Below, in pieces: positions 1-7,366 of a stretch of DNA of 16,813 bases. This DNA comes from Hyphomicrobiales bacterium. Lineage in GTDB: Bacteria; Pseudomonadota; Alphaproteobacteria; Rhizobiales; Hyphomicrobiaceae. Below the pieces are notes generated by a model, which saw only the letters and a program-made list of their open reading frames with translations, was not told the DNA's origin and searched no databases. Positions within the stretch are counted from its first letter, which is position 1, and each line of letters starts with the position of its first letter. The stretch is from NCBI GenBank assembly GCA_017304275.1, contig JAFKKW010000201.1, positions 1 through 16,813 of the forward strand. Reading direction: 5' to 3'. A program made the position numbers and the translations under genes.

Positions 1-169
1 CCGGGCGCTCCCTCGCCACGGTGTCACGCTTCTTCTTGCGCGCACTGGGGTGAGGCGTGTTGACCACCTCCGGCGTGTACTCACAGGAGATGCACGCAGC
101 GGCAGGCGATACGAACAGTGGCTCCCACAGGAGAAGAGCCACAGAGAATGCGATGATGGTCCGGATCAT
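1..169 (-). CDS. Secreted small CxxC protein, cut by the left window edge
   Basis: I read this gene directly from the minus strand: an ATG at 169-167 opens a frame that stays open to base 1, giving 56 residues with the C-terminus missing. A Shine-Dalgarno GGAG lies six bases before the ATG. The first 25 residues form a convincing signal peptide: MIRT, then a hydrophobic stretch, then SPAAA just before Cys26. The mature part begins with CISCEYTPEVV, so Cys26 and Cys29 form a CxxC pair, and is followed by a basic KKKR stretch at 45-48. It should be exported to the periplasm. The function is not recognised; the CxxC pair could be a disulfide or a metal or heme site, but no CxxCH is present. It lies 152 bases downstream of the extensin-like gene on the same strand and might be cotranscribed with it. 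Confidence 0.6.
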   Translation of the reverse strand, partial: MIRTIIAFSVALLLWEPLFVSPAAACISCEYTPEVVNTPHPSARKKKRDTVARERP

Positions 170-321
170 GGACGTCTCCGGCTGTTGCACGGGGCGCGCT
201 CGGCAAAAGGCGCCCTTTTTCGGCGAACGTTATGCACAGTCTAGATCAATTGGGCTGCGCAAAACAGGGCTTTCTACGCCAGAACCGTAAACCCGATCCT
301 TACGGGCCGCTGTACCGCGGG

Positions 322-1401
322 TTACTGGCAATACCCGCGGCCGCGCCGTGGGATAAGATCCAGGTGAAAATGGTTGCGGTGGGGATCGTTGGCCTCGGGA
401 CCGAGCACGGTTCCGAATTCTCCGCAGGCCCCGCCGTGAATAGCCCTGAGGAACAAGGCCTCCCGAGTAGGCTTGGGCGGTTCGGCGGCCGGCTCTGCGC
501 CCGCGGCAGACGCCTTCTGCACCGCGAGCGAGGGCGGAGACAACGAGGCGTGCGCGACAGGATTAACTTTCTTTTGCGATTTGCCGGCCTTGCTGCCCCC
601 GGCCGTAGACTCGGCGTCATCGGCAGCGGCGGTTTCCTGGTCCTTGACGTCCGCTGTTGTCGCGCGCGCCGATTTGGATTTCGCCGCCGCATCAGCCTTC
701 GCCTTGGCCTGCCGCGCCTTGATGTCCCGCTGGGTGAGCCCCCAGCCTTTAAGCACGCGCACCGTGCGCCCGTCCGCGAACCCGAATGCCCCGATGTCGA
801 TCGCGTTTGCCAGAGCGTGCTGGCTCAGCTTGGCATTGGGAAGGTTGTAGATGTTACGGCAGGAGTAGCCCGACGCGCCGACGATGCGCACCACCTCCGA
901 CGCCATGCGTTCGCGGGCTTTCGGCTGCAGGGTCGATTTCATCCATCGGTCGAGCGCCCCCACCATCCGGCAATTCACGTCAACCGGCGGATCGAACACG
1001 ACCTTGGGATCGGAACCCACGCTCTTCAGCCGGACAGGCGCCGGAAGCCCGCACGGCCCTTTTTTGATCGGCGCAAGCCACTCGACCTCGGCCGCCAGTC
1101 CCGAGAGGAGATGCATGCATTGCTCGCGCCCGCGCGTGACGTCTTCCTCGGGCCATTCATCCTTGACCTCCGGCGCCGCGGCAACCACGGACGAGGCAGT
1201 CTCGGAAGATGGAGCGGGCGGTGATGATGCGACGGAATGAGGAGAGGGCGCAGCCTGAGGCGCGCCGGAAGGACGGGCCTTCTGGTCGATCGAAAGGCCC
1301 GGCTCGACCGTGGGAAGCGCCACGAGCAACAGCAGCCCCGTCATCACGACGTGCGAGAGGCCAGCCGACAGTGCCGGGATGGGTTCTTCTCTTCGTAGCA
1401 T
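322..1401 (-). CDS. Extensin-like C-terminal domain protein with a low-complexity insertion
   Basis: This 359-residue protein is probably exported or membrane-anchored. A hydrophobic segment at about 16-31 is followed by a Pro/Ala/Ser-rich linker to about 78. The conserved domain runs from about 93 to 350 and matches the bacterial extensin-like C family: CGLPAPVRLK at 117-126, NCRMVGALDRW at 143-153, YSCRNIYN at 179-186, SQHALANAIDI at 193-203 and HRNHFHLDL at 341-349. The S-H-D and HxH motifs (His195, Asp202, His344, His346) resemble the zinc ligands of M15/LAS-type peptidoglycan peptidases, so a murein-related role is inferred, not shown. Six cysteines (95, 117, 144, 181, 326, 358) suggest disulfides. 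Residues about 222-312 are an Ala/Lys/Ser-rich insertion between the two putative metal-binding halves, which are normally close together. The ATG at 1401 has only a weak AAGG close to it; Met20 is an alternative start with no better ribosome binding site. Confidence 0.85.
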   Translation of the reverse strand: MLRREEPIPALSAGLSHVVMTGLLLLVALPTVEPGLSIDQKARPSGAPQAAPSPHSVASSPPAPSSETASSVVAAAPEVKDEWPEEDVTRGREQCMHLLSGLAAEVEWLAPIKKGPCGLPAPVRLKSVGSDPKVVFDPPVDVNCRMVGALDRWMKSTLQPKARERMASEVVRIVGASGYSCRNIYNLPNAKLSQHALANAIDIGAFGFADGRTVRVLKGWGLTQRDIKARQAKAKADAAAKSKSARATTADVKDQETAAADDAESTAGGSKAGKSQKKVNPVAHASLSPPSLAVQKASAAGAEPAAEPPKPTREALFLRAIHGGACGEFGTVLGPEANDPHRNHFHLDLIPRRGRGYCQ

Positions 1402-1652
1402 GGCCTTCCGCCGGCATTTCCGAAAAGACTATCGCCGCTAGAACCACGGCGAGAATACCCGCAAGGCTCTAACGTTCCCTTAGAACAGGCGAAAAAGTCT
1501 TAGATATGTCGGCCTAGAAGGCGGACGATAATGCCATTTTCCGGACTAAGCCGACAGCCGTCGCGGGGCATCACTAGCCAGCGGGACAGCGACGACGACA
1601 AAGCCTGGAGCGTGATCTCGTCGAACCGCAGAGCACGCCCCAGAACGATGGA

Positions 1653-2120
1653 TCAACCCTCCGCGAGGCGGGTGAGTTGCTTCTTGCTGTAACGCTTCTT
1701 GGACGGCTTGCTTGCGTACCGCTTTTTCGAGATGCGCGTTTCGACAACGGCCTTCCTGGTATCGCGCTTCTCGGCGAACTCCTTCTTGGAGCTCTTCGAG
1801 ATCCGCTTCACGGCCACTTGCTTCTTTCGATCGTTTTTGGCCGCGTACGTCTTCGCTTTGTAGGTCTTGGCTTTGTAGGTCTTCTTGCTCGCGACCTTCG
1901 ACTTGACCTCTCCTGCTTCGACAAGCGCGTTGATGCACCGCGAGGAGAGCCGAGGCCCGACATCTCTCATGCACTTGCGGACCCCGGGGCTCCCGACGGC
2001 ATGCATGCTGCAATGAGCAAAGTAGTCGCCGGCACACGCCATCTTGACGGCATGGCTGACGGCGGACGCTTGAGACACTGAGAACGCAAGCACCACGACG
2101 GCAAGGATGGTTGCTTTCAT
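1653..2120 (-). CDS. Secreted cysteine-rich-repeat protein with lysine-rich tail
   Basis: This is a 155-residue protein with a clear signal peptide (MKATILAVVVLAFSVSQASA, cleavage near residue 20). The ATG at 2120 has a strong GGAGG eight bases upstream. Residues 29-63 carry four cysteines in the pattern AC-x7-C-x12-C-x12-C, containing PGVRKCM and LSSRCINAL. This resembles the short cysteine-rich repeat (GLG1-like) found in many small alphaproteobacterial secreted proteins. The rest, about 70-155, is extremely basic: it contains KTYKAKTYKAKTYAAK and many KK and KR pairs, with almost no hydrophobic core, so it is probably disordered. The mature protein would be strongly cationic. A role binding an anionic envelope polymer or nucleic acid is inference only. 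It stands alone, 146 bases downstream of the antiporter stop, on the same strand. Confidence 0.75.
   Translation of the reverse strand: MKATILAVVVLAFSVSQASAVSHAVKMACAGDYFAHCSMHAVGSPGVRKCMRDVGPRLSSRCINALVEAGEVKSKVASKKTYKAKTYKAKTYAAKNDRKKQVAVKRISKSSKKEFAEKRDTRKAVVETRISKKRYASKPSKKRYSKKQLTRLAEG
1840..1883. repeat. Three 15-bp tandem repeats encoding KTYKA/KTYAA
   Basis: Inside the small basic secreted protein gene, the 14-mer GCTTTGTAGGTCTT occurs exactly at 1855-1868 and again at 1870-1883, a period of 15 bases or five codons. A diverged third copy lies at 1840-1853. In the protein this is the KTYKA-KTYKA-KTYAA run. Such in-frame repeats can expand or contract without breaking the reading frame. 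Confidence 0.85.
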
Positions 2121-2209
2121 TGGGGTGTCCTCCGTGACACCTCAACAGTTCTACTGATTCTCTAGTTTGTGACGAAGAAGTTTGTGAATAACGTGCGGCT
2201 AATTCGTTC

Positions 2210-2227
2210 GTGCGGCTTGACCCGCAC
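2210..2227 (-). terminator. Weak stem-loop downstream of the antiporter gene
   Basis: Arms GTGCGG (2210-2215) and CCGCAC (2222-2227) pair around a six-base loop, about 40 bases after the antiporter stop. A second small hairpin, GCGGC/GCCGC, lies at 2234-2246. Neither is followed by a U-tract on the minus strand, so any termination here would be factor-dependent. This is a low-confidence call. Confidence 0.25.
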
Positions 2228-2266
2228 ACACACGCGGCGCAGCCGCCAAGCGCGCTTCGACTCTGT

Positions 2267-4063
2267 TCAACGCCGCAGCGCTTTGGCCCGGATCGAGCGC
2301 GTGGTGAGCAGTCCCGCTTGAGACGCAGCCTCCTGCAGCTCATGCCGGAACTCGTCGCGCTTCTCGTGGATCGACGCGATCACGAGCCCGGTCGGCAAAC
2401 CGAGTCCGACCAGCGTCGCCTCCGAGAGCTGCAGGCTGGCTTCGATCGTCTCCGGCACGGCATCGGTCACGCCCTTGAGATACAGGTGGCGGGCATGGTC
2501 GGCATCTCTGGCACGCGCGACGAGCAGAATATCGGGCCGCATCGCACGCACCGATTTTACGATCTCGTCGACGCCCCCCTGCGTGCGTACGGTGAGGATC
2601 ACGGCCGCCGCCTCGCTGAGCCCGCAACTCGCGAGGAACCCCGGACTGGTCACGTCTCCGAAAAAGACCTCACGCCCGCGTCGCCGGTGCTCGGTCACGA
2701 CCGCCGGATCGCTGTCGACGGCGATGAACGGAAACTTGTGGGTTTGCAGCAGATCGGTCACCACCTGGCCGACGCGCCCGTGACCGATGACGATCGCATG
2801 TCCTTTCGCCGCTTTCGGCCCGACCGCAAGCTCGGGATCGCGCACCTTCGGCTTGTCGAACCGCGACGACAGGCGCCGGTCGATCTGCGCCAGAAACGGG
2901 ATAAGGGCCATGCTGACCGAGGTGACGGCAAGCGAGAAGCTCGAGGTCTCCGCACCGACGACGCCGACGGCGGACGCCATGCCGATGCCGACGAACGCGA
3001 ACTCACCGCCGGGGCCGAGCAGCAGGCCCGTCTCCACCGCTGCCGACCAGGGCACCTGGAAAAGCCGCGCCAAGCCGACCAGCACCGATGATTTGAGCAC
3101 GATGACGCCGACCACGGCGAGCACCAGAAGAAGCGGCTCGCGCGCCAGCTCCCGAAGATCGATGTTCATCCCGACAGTGAAGAAGAAGATTCCGAGCAGG
3201 AGCCCCTTGAACGGCTCGATCGTGGACTCGATGGCCTTGCGGTACTCCGATTCCGCGAGCATCAGCCCGGCGACGAACGCTCCGAGCGACATCGGCAGGC
3301 CGGCCACACCCGCCGCAGTGGCCGTGCCCACGATGACGAACAGGATTGCCGCCACGAACAGCTCGTTCATGCCGAACGACGTCACCATGCCGAACAGCGG
3401 CCTGAGAAACAATCGGCCGACGAGCACGATGAGTCCGATCGCCAGCACGGCGGTCCCGACAGCCAGGACGACACCCGCCAAAGTCGGGACGCTCCCGCCA
3501 CGCCCGAGCATGGAGATGGTGAGCAGGATCGGCACCACCGCGAGATCCTGGGCCAGAAGGACGGAAAAGCTGGCGCGGCCCGCGGCCGTCGTCAGGCGCC
3601 GTTGGCTGGCGAGCACCTCGATGACAATTGCGGTCGAGGAGAGCGCGAGACACGCCCCGAGCACGACCGACACCGCCGGCCCCTCGCCCGTCATCGCGAC
3701 CGCGACCCCGATGAGAGCCGTCGACAGCACGATCTGCAGCGTGCCAAGCCCGAAAACCAGCCGGCGCATGGTCTGCAGGCGCTGGTAGGACAGCTCGAGC
3801 CCTATGACGAACAGGAGAAAGACGACGCCGAGCTCCGCGATCGCGGACACGTTCTTGGCATCCACCACCGTGACCCAGTAGAGGAACGGCAAATCGCCCT
3901 TGAAGGCGCCGAGTCCGAGCGGCCCCAGGATGGCGCCGCCGCACAGGTAGCCAAGCACGCTGCTGATGCCCCAGCGTTGGACCAGCGGCACGACGATGCC
4001 GGCCGTTCCGAGCACGACCAGCGCATCCGTATAGGCGTCGACGTTGAAGGCGGCAGCGGCCAT
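2267..4063 (-). CDS. CPA2-family cation:proton antiporter with TrkA-N domain (KefB/YbaL-like)
   Basis: This 598-residue inner-membrane protein exchanges monovalent cations (K+ or Na+) for protons. The N-terminal two thirds (about 8-395) is a run of about a dozen membrane segments. It carries CPA2 features: GYLCGGAILGPLGLG at 38-52, FVIGLEL at 85-91, SSTAIVIEVL at 142-151 and AQDLAVVP at 171-178, whose Asp173 is the expected ion/proton-coupling residue. The conserved GLLLGPGGEFAFV lies at 346-358. The cytoplasmic part (about 421-540) is a Rossmann TrkA-N/RCK domain with GHGRVG at 427-432 and the acidic VDSD at 449-452, as expected for NAD(H) binding. I see no full TrkA-C domain; the protein ends about 58 residues after the Rossmann fold. 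The ATG at 4063 has GAGGG five bases upstream. Length and architecture fit KefB/YbaL relatives. No KefF/KefG-like partner is visible, so glutathione gating is not supported. Confidence 0.92.
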   Translation of the reverse strand: MAAAAFNVDAYTDALVVLGTAGIVVPLVQRWGISSVLGYLCGGAILGPLGLGAFKGDLPFLYWVTVVDAKNVSAIAELGVVFLLFVIGLELSYQRLQTMRRLVFGLGTLQIVLSTALIGVAVAMTGEGPAVSVVLGACLALSSTAIVIEVLASQRRLTTAAGRASFSVLLAQDLAVVPILLTISMLGRGGSVPTLAGVVLAVGTAVLAIGLIVLVGRLFLRPLFGMVTSFGMNELFVAAILFVIVGTATAAGVAGLPMSLGAFVAGLMLAESEYRKAIESTIEPFKGLLLGIFFFTVGMNIDLRELAREPLLLVLAVVGVIVLKSSVLVGLARLFQVPWSAAVETGLLLGPGGEFAFVGIGMASAVGVVGAETSSFSLAVTSVSMALIPFLAQIDRRLSSRFDKPKVRDPELAVGPKAAKGHAIVIGHGRVGQVVTDLLQTHKFPFIAVDSDPAVVTEHRRRGREVFFGDVTSPGFLASCGLSEAAAVILTVRTQGGVDEIVKSVRAMRPDILLVARARDADHARHLYLKGVTDAVPETIEASLQLSEATLVGLGLPTGLVIASIHEKRDEFRHELQEAASQAGLLTTRSIRAKALRR

Positions 4064-4345
4064 GTGAACCCTCTGAGTACAGAACCATGAAGGGTTGGAG
4101 GCCGCCGCACAAGGTCACTCTTTGAATTGGGGACCGACTGAAAAATAGGCAAACGCAAAGCCCGACGCGGAGAGGGCCGCTCCAGATCGCCACGACGGCA
4201 GCTCGCAAGCGCCGCGCATACCCTCGCAATGGCCGACAACCGGATTCGTCGCCGGAATGGATGCAATGCACCGCGGCTCCTGCGCTTTGCATCCGAAAGA
4301 CCGCGGCCGGACCAGGGAGTCCGCTGGGGTCGCGGCGCAGCGCCG

Positions 4346-4705
4346 TCAACTCTCGAGCCGCGCAACGTAATCGCTGACCGACCCGCCGACCGCGAGGCTC
4401 GTCTGTCCCTCCCCCCGGGACCGCTGCGCCGCATGCCAAAGCACCGCGCCGTCCTCGAGCTTGAGCGCGAATACATGCCCCATGGCACCCGCCAGAACCA
4501 CATCGTCCGCGACGGTGACGCTGACCGGCTGCCCGTCGCAGGCCGACGCACCGGCCTTGTCGGCAAGCGTCTGCGTCCAGATCAAGCGACCCGTTGCCCC
4601 GTCGAGCAGATGCACGCTCCCCGCGTGCCCCACGGCGACGACGCTGTCGCCGGCGAGTGCCGGCGCGAGCGGCACCTTGAGATCACCGATGCCGGTCATG
4701 GCCAT
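4346..4705 (-). CDS. Short PQQ-type beta-propeller repeat protein, possibly a fragment
   Basis: This ORF encodes 119 residues with two clear PQQ/pyrrolo-quinoline-like propeller repeats. One is VVAVGHAGSVHLLDGATGRLIW at 22-43 and the other is VVLAGAMGHVFALKLEDGAVLW at 69-90; each has the G-x-V-x-x-L-(D)-x-x-G-x-x-x-W signature of a blade. There is room for only two to three blades, whereas complete propellers have six to eight, so it is either a truncated descendant or must assemble with copies of itself. No signal peptide is visible. Its ATG overlaps the last 23 bases of the DUF2165 gene, which suggests translational coupling. An enzymatic PQQ role is unlikely at this size. The coding call rests on the clean repeats and the operon position. 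Confidence 0.65.
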   Translation of the reverse strand: MAMTGIGDLKVPLAPALAGDSVVAVGHAGSVHLLDGATGRLIWTQTLADKAGASACDGQPVSVTVADDVVLAGAMGHVFALKLEDGAVLWHAAQRSRGEGQTSLAVGGSVSDYVARLES

Positions 4706-5192
4706 GATCCGTGTCCTCCTGGCTAACGAAGATCAACACCAACCCGAAAGAGGCCGCAAAGCGGAATGCCGCCTCCTGTCCGTTCCACGTCTGCGACTGC
4801 CACATCTGGAACCACTCGCCGCCGATCACTAGGAAGCCGAAGAAGTAGAGCACGAATCCGGCAGCCAGACCGGCGGTCGCGAGCCCCTTGGCATCGTTGA
4901 ACTGGCCCGCCGGCAAACGACGCGCCGCAAACAGCCGCCACGCTCCCAGGACGCACAGCGCTCCGACGGCAAGCTCCGAGGCGATGATGAGCGCATACGC
5001 GGCATGGTGAACCCACGCGTCGGGGATCGCCCGCCAGAGGAGCGCGTTGCCGGGAAACGTCGTGTCCATGGAGAGGACGTGCTGGACGAACGCGAAATTC
5101 GTCCCGTAGTCGAGGATGTTGTCGACGCCGACCAGCAGACCGAAGAGTCCAGCGGACAACGTGAGGACGGCCTTGGACAAGCGAGCGATCAT
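4683..5192 (-). CDS. DUF2165-family small integral membrane protein
   Basis: This protein has 169 residues from the ATG at 5192; the frame extends upstream to 5303, but that extension has no membrane or family character. AAGG lies shortly upstream of the chosen start. Four membrane segments are visible, at about 7-25, 64-85, 102-122 and 143-157. Conserved family features include DNILDYGTNFAFVQHVLSMD at 25-44 and GGEWFQMWQSQTWNGQ at 124-139, which identify DUF2165. The molecular function of the family is unknown to me. The charged tail (QEDTDHGHDRHR) lies in the overlap with the next gene. It follows the SGNH hydrolase by 132 bases on the same strand. Confidence 0.85.
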   Translation of the reverse strand: MIARLSKAVLTLSAGLFGLLVGVDNILDYGTNFAFVQHVLSMDTTFPGNALLWRAIPDAWVHHAAYALIIASELAVGALCVLGAWRLFAARRLPAGQFNDAKGLATAGLAAGFVLYFFGFLVIGGEWFQMWQSQTWNGQEAAFRFAASFGLVLIFVSQEDTDHGHDRHR

Positions 5193-5324
5193 CCCGCGAC
5201 CTTGAATGCTGCGATCGCTCCTTGTCGCATGGATCAGGCCAACATGACAGCTTACGTGCCGAACGCAGAGTTCTCCCACCGGCGATCGGGAGCCACTCAA
5301 CATTCGGCAGCGGACGAGAGAGCC

Positions 5325-6173
5325 TTAAAGAGCCTGATCTTTGTTTCCGGCCATCTGCGCGGGCGGCTTCGTGGGCACGACCGCGATGGCTTCCAGGGAC
5401 CGGGCCATGAGGCGCCCGATACAGTCGTAGGCCCGGTCGTTGAGATGGAACAGATCCGGCGCGAGCAGCGTCGCGGCCGTGAACTGCGCGCTCGAGATCA
5501 GGTGCTGCATGATGCGGTAGCGTTGCACCACGGGCACTTTGAGGTCCGTCGCGATCTCGCGCATGGCGTCGAGGTACAACGGCCCGTCCTTGAGCTTTTT
5601 GAAGCTCGGATAGTACTGCTGGTCGACGAGCAGCACATCCGCGCCGAGCGCACGCAGCCGCTCGACGCCCTGGCGGAGCTGTTGCTTGTAGTCGGCGATC
5701 GGCACGCCGCGAATGGCGTCGTTGACGCCGGTCTGCCAGAGCACGAGCTGCGGGTGCCGCGGCGCCACGTCCTTGTCGATGCGCGCCAGCATCTGTCGGG
5801 CAAGCTGCCCGCCGACGCCGGCATTGATGACCCGCACGTCGCTCTTCGGCCACGCGGCGCGAAGCTCCTGCTCGAGCCGTGCCGGATAGGTGTGCGCACG
5901 GCTCGTTGCTCCGGCTCCCCATGTGCTCGACGACCCGAGCGCGACGATCCGGATCGGCGCGTTGGAGTGAAAAGCCTCCAGGAGCTTGGGAAGGGGTTGC
6001 TGCAGCGTCAGTAGCTCAGCCGGCACCGTGCAGTCGGCGGCGGCCGCCGGCCCGACGCAGGCGAAGCTGGCCACCGAAACGGTAACGACGAAGCCTAGGA
6101 GGCGAGCGCCTGCGCGGGAGAAGGATCCCGTTGCGGAACGCGGGTCAGATCTTTGCGACGAGACATCTGCCAT
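5325..6173 (-). CDS. Exported SGNH/GDSL-family hydrolase or esterase
   Basis: This protein has 282 residues from the ATG at 6173. A signal peptide or signal anchor is visible at about 21-46 (ARLLGFVV to GPAAAADC), so it acts in the periplasm or outside. SGNH blocks are in order. Block I is ALGSSSTWGAG at 78-88, with Ser82 the likely nucleophile and the usual GDS aspartate replaced by Ser81. Block II is NAGVGG at 117-122, block III is TGVND at 148-152 with Asn151 as oxyanion partner, and block V is DLFH at 240-243 giving Asp240 and His243. The start lies inside the end of opgC (79-base overlap), with only a weak GAG upstream, so translation is probably coupled. Next to opgC it may remove or transfer acyl groups on a periplasmic glycan; this is inference. 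The longer 311-residue form from 6260 is less likely because it buries the signal sequence. Confidence 0.85.
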   Translation of the reverse strand: MADVSSQRSDPRSATGSFSRAGARLLGFVVTVSVASFACVGPAAAADCTVPAELLTLQQPLPKLLEAFHSNAPIRIVALGSSSTWGAGATSRAHTYPARLEQELRAAWPKSDVRVINAGVGGQLARQMLARIDKDVAPRHPQLVLWQTGVNDAIRGVPIADYKQQLRQGVERLRALGADVLLVDQQYYPSFKKLKDGPLYLDAMREIATDLKVPVVQRYRIMQHLISSAQFTAATLLAPDLFHLNDRAYDCIGRLMARSLEAIAVVPTKPPAQMAGNKDQAL

Positions 6174-7243
6174 GCAGTCACACTCATGATCGCGATGCCG
6201 CCGACGTTGACGATCAGCATCATCATCTGATTGGAACCAAATTGTGTAAGCGCTATCCAACCAAAAAATGACAGGAGTGTGCCAAGGGAAAAGATTTCAA
6301 GGGAGTGTTTGCCGCAGGTTTGCACAACATTTGCCCACGGACGCTTGAGCCACGCCGCCTGAGCCGGGACCAGGGCCGCGACAAAATAGGCCAGCGCCAG
6401 CACGTGGAGCAGGCGCCACCCCGAAAGATCATGCTTGCTCATAGGGTCGAGGAGGTCGCGCGGCAGAAGCCGGCCGTCCGGAAGCCACGAGACCGCCACC
6501 GACGGCGCAACCACGATGAACGCAAACAACAGGTAGGCGCCGGCCGGGATGAGCAGCGCCGACCGCGGCGGCAACTGCACGCCCCGCCGTACGAGGACCG
6601 AGGCCGCAGCGCCCACGGTAAACAGGAGCTGCCACGCGAAAGGATTGAAGAACCACCCCGAGTTGCGGTGATGGGTGGGCAGGTTCAAACCGGCAACGTT
6701 GGCGACCAGCCAGATGCCGACCGACACCGCGAGCGCCAGCACGACGCTCCGTTTGAGCAGGAACAGCGCCACCGGCAGCCAGAACATCAGCACGACGTAC
6801 ATCGGAAGGATGTTCATCTGGTTGGGCTGGTAGAACAGCACCATCGCCGTTCCGAGCGTCCGCAGGGGATCTTTGCTCAGCTCGGCAAGGGCGATGTTGT
6901 TGACGTAAGCCGGATACTGAAACAGGCGCGCGGCGGCATAGAGCAGGATCGCCGACGCGATGAAAATGCCGATATGCCAGACGTAGATCTCGCTCGCGCG
7001 CCGGCTCGCGCGCTGGAAGGCACCGCGGAAATCGCCGCGCTCGCTCATCGACCAGTAGGCGAGCCCCGCCGAATATCCGGCCAGCAGCACGAACACCTCG
7101 CTGGCGTCCGAGAAGCCGAAATTCTGCAGCGTCGCACGCGCCCAGCTGTTGTCCGGGATGTGATCGACGAAGATGAAGATGAGGGCGAGGCCGCGGAAAA
7201 AATCGATCCGCAGGTCCCTCTCTTTCCGGCCTGGGCTACTCAT
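6095..7243 (-). CDS. opgC: OpgC-family membrane acyltransferase (periplasmic glucan modification)
   Basis: This protein has 382 residues from the ATG at 7243 (MSSPGRKERDL). A longer form from 7312 adds 23 residues without family character. It has about ten hydrophobic segments along its length. The N-terminus RDLRIDFFRGLALIFIFVDHIP, followed by FGFSDASEVFVLLAGYSAGLAY, is the OpgC/MdoC signature. Related proteins transfer succinyl groups to osmoregulated periplasmic glucans at the outer face of the inner membrane; the substrate here is not proven. Conserved RxDFFRG and DH residues near the first membrane helix are the likely functional site. The gene heads a same-strand cluster: its last 79 bases overlap the SGNH hydrolase, then come DUF2165 and the mini propeller. 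No opgG or opgH glucan synthase is in the window. Confidence 0.88.
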   Translation of the reverse strand: MSSPGRKERDLRIDFFRGLALIFIFVDHIPDNSWARATLQNFGFSDASEVFVLLAGYSAGLAYWSMSERGDFRGAFQRASRRASEIYVWHIGIFIASAILLYAAARLFQYPAYVNNIALAELSKDPLRTLGTAMVLFYQPNQMNILPMYVVLMFWLPVALFLLKRSVVLALAVSVGIWLVANVAGLNLPTHHRNSGWFFNPFAWQLLFTVGAAASVLVRRGVQLPPRSALLIPAGAYLLFAFIVVAPSVAVSWLPDGRLLPRDLLDPMSKHDLSGWRLLHVLALAYFVAALVPAQAAWLKRPWANVVQTCGKHSLEIFSLGTLLSFFGWIALTQFGSNQMMMLIVNVGGIAIMSVTAWQMSRRKDLTRVPQRDPSPAQALAS

Positions 7244-7366
7244 GCGCCTGACGATCGCGTTGTTGACATGAATGCACCCTGAATGAGCGGCATCCGCTCG
7301 CATAAACCCCAAACACGGGCGTTTAGTTTCAACCGCATCCTGCCTCGAAGCCAGAGAGACGAATCG

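Noticed and set aside
192..220. GGGCGC/GCGCCC stem followed by TTTTT on the plus strand, terminator-like
   Set aside because: No plus-strand gene precedes it, and on the minus strand it lies just upstream of the partial secreted-protein gene, so it is probably chance or part of that gene's promoter region.
232..1224. Long plus-strand ORF of 330 codons opposite the extensin-like gene
   Set aside because: It is the antisense shadow of a gene with clear family motifs; the translation is Arg/Pro-rich and has no recognisable domain.
4064..4345. 282-base gap upstream of the antiporter gene, searched for tRNA or small RNA
   Set aside because: I found no tRNA arms, convincing terminator or small ORF with a ribosome binding site; it probably holds only the antiporter promoter.
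3003..4439. Minus-strand ORF of 478 codons overlapping the antiporter
   Set aside because: It is an out-of-frame shadow; the antiporter frame carries the membrane segments and the NAD-binding motif.
4683..4705. Possible programmed frameshift fusing DUF2165 to the propeller protein
   Set aside because: The frames differ and the overlap is 23 bases, but no slippery run is present; simple coupling by overlapping genes is enough.
5211..5218. GCGATCGC palindrome upstream of the DUF2165 gene
   Set aside because: A short GC-rich eight-base palindrome is expected by chance in DNA of this composition, and it has no partner nearby.
7244..7312. Longer start for OpgC at 7312
   Set aside because: The added 23 residues lack family likeness, while the ATG at 7243 places RDLRIDFFRG at the expected distance from the N-terminus.
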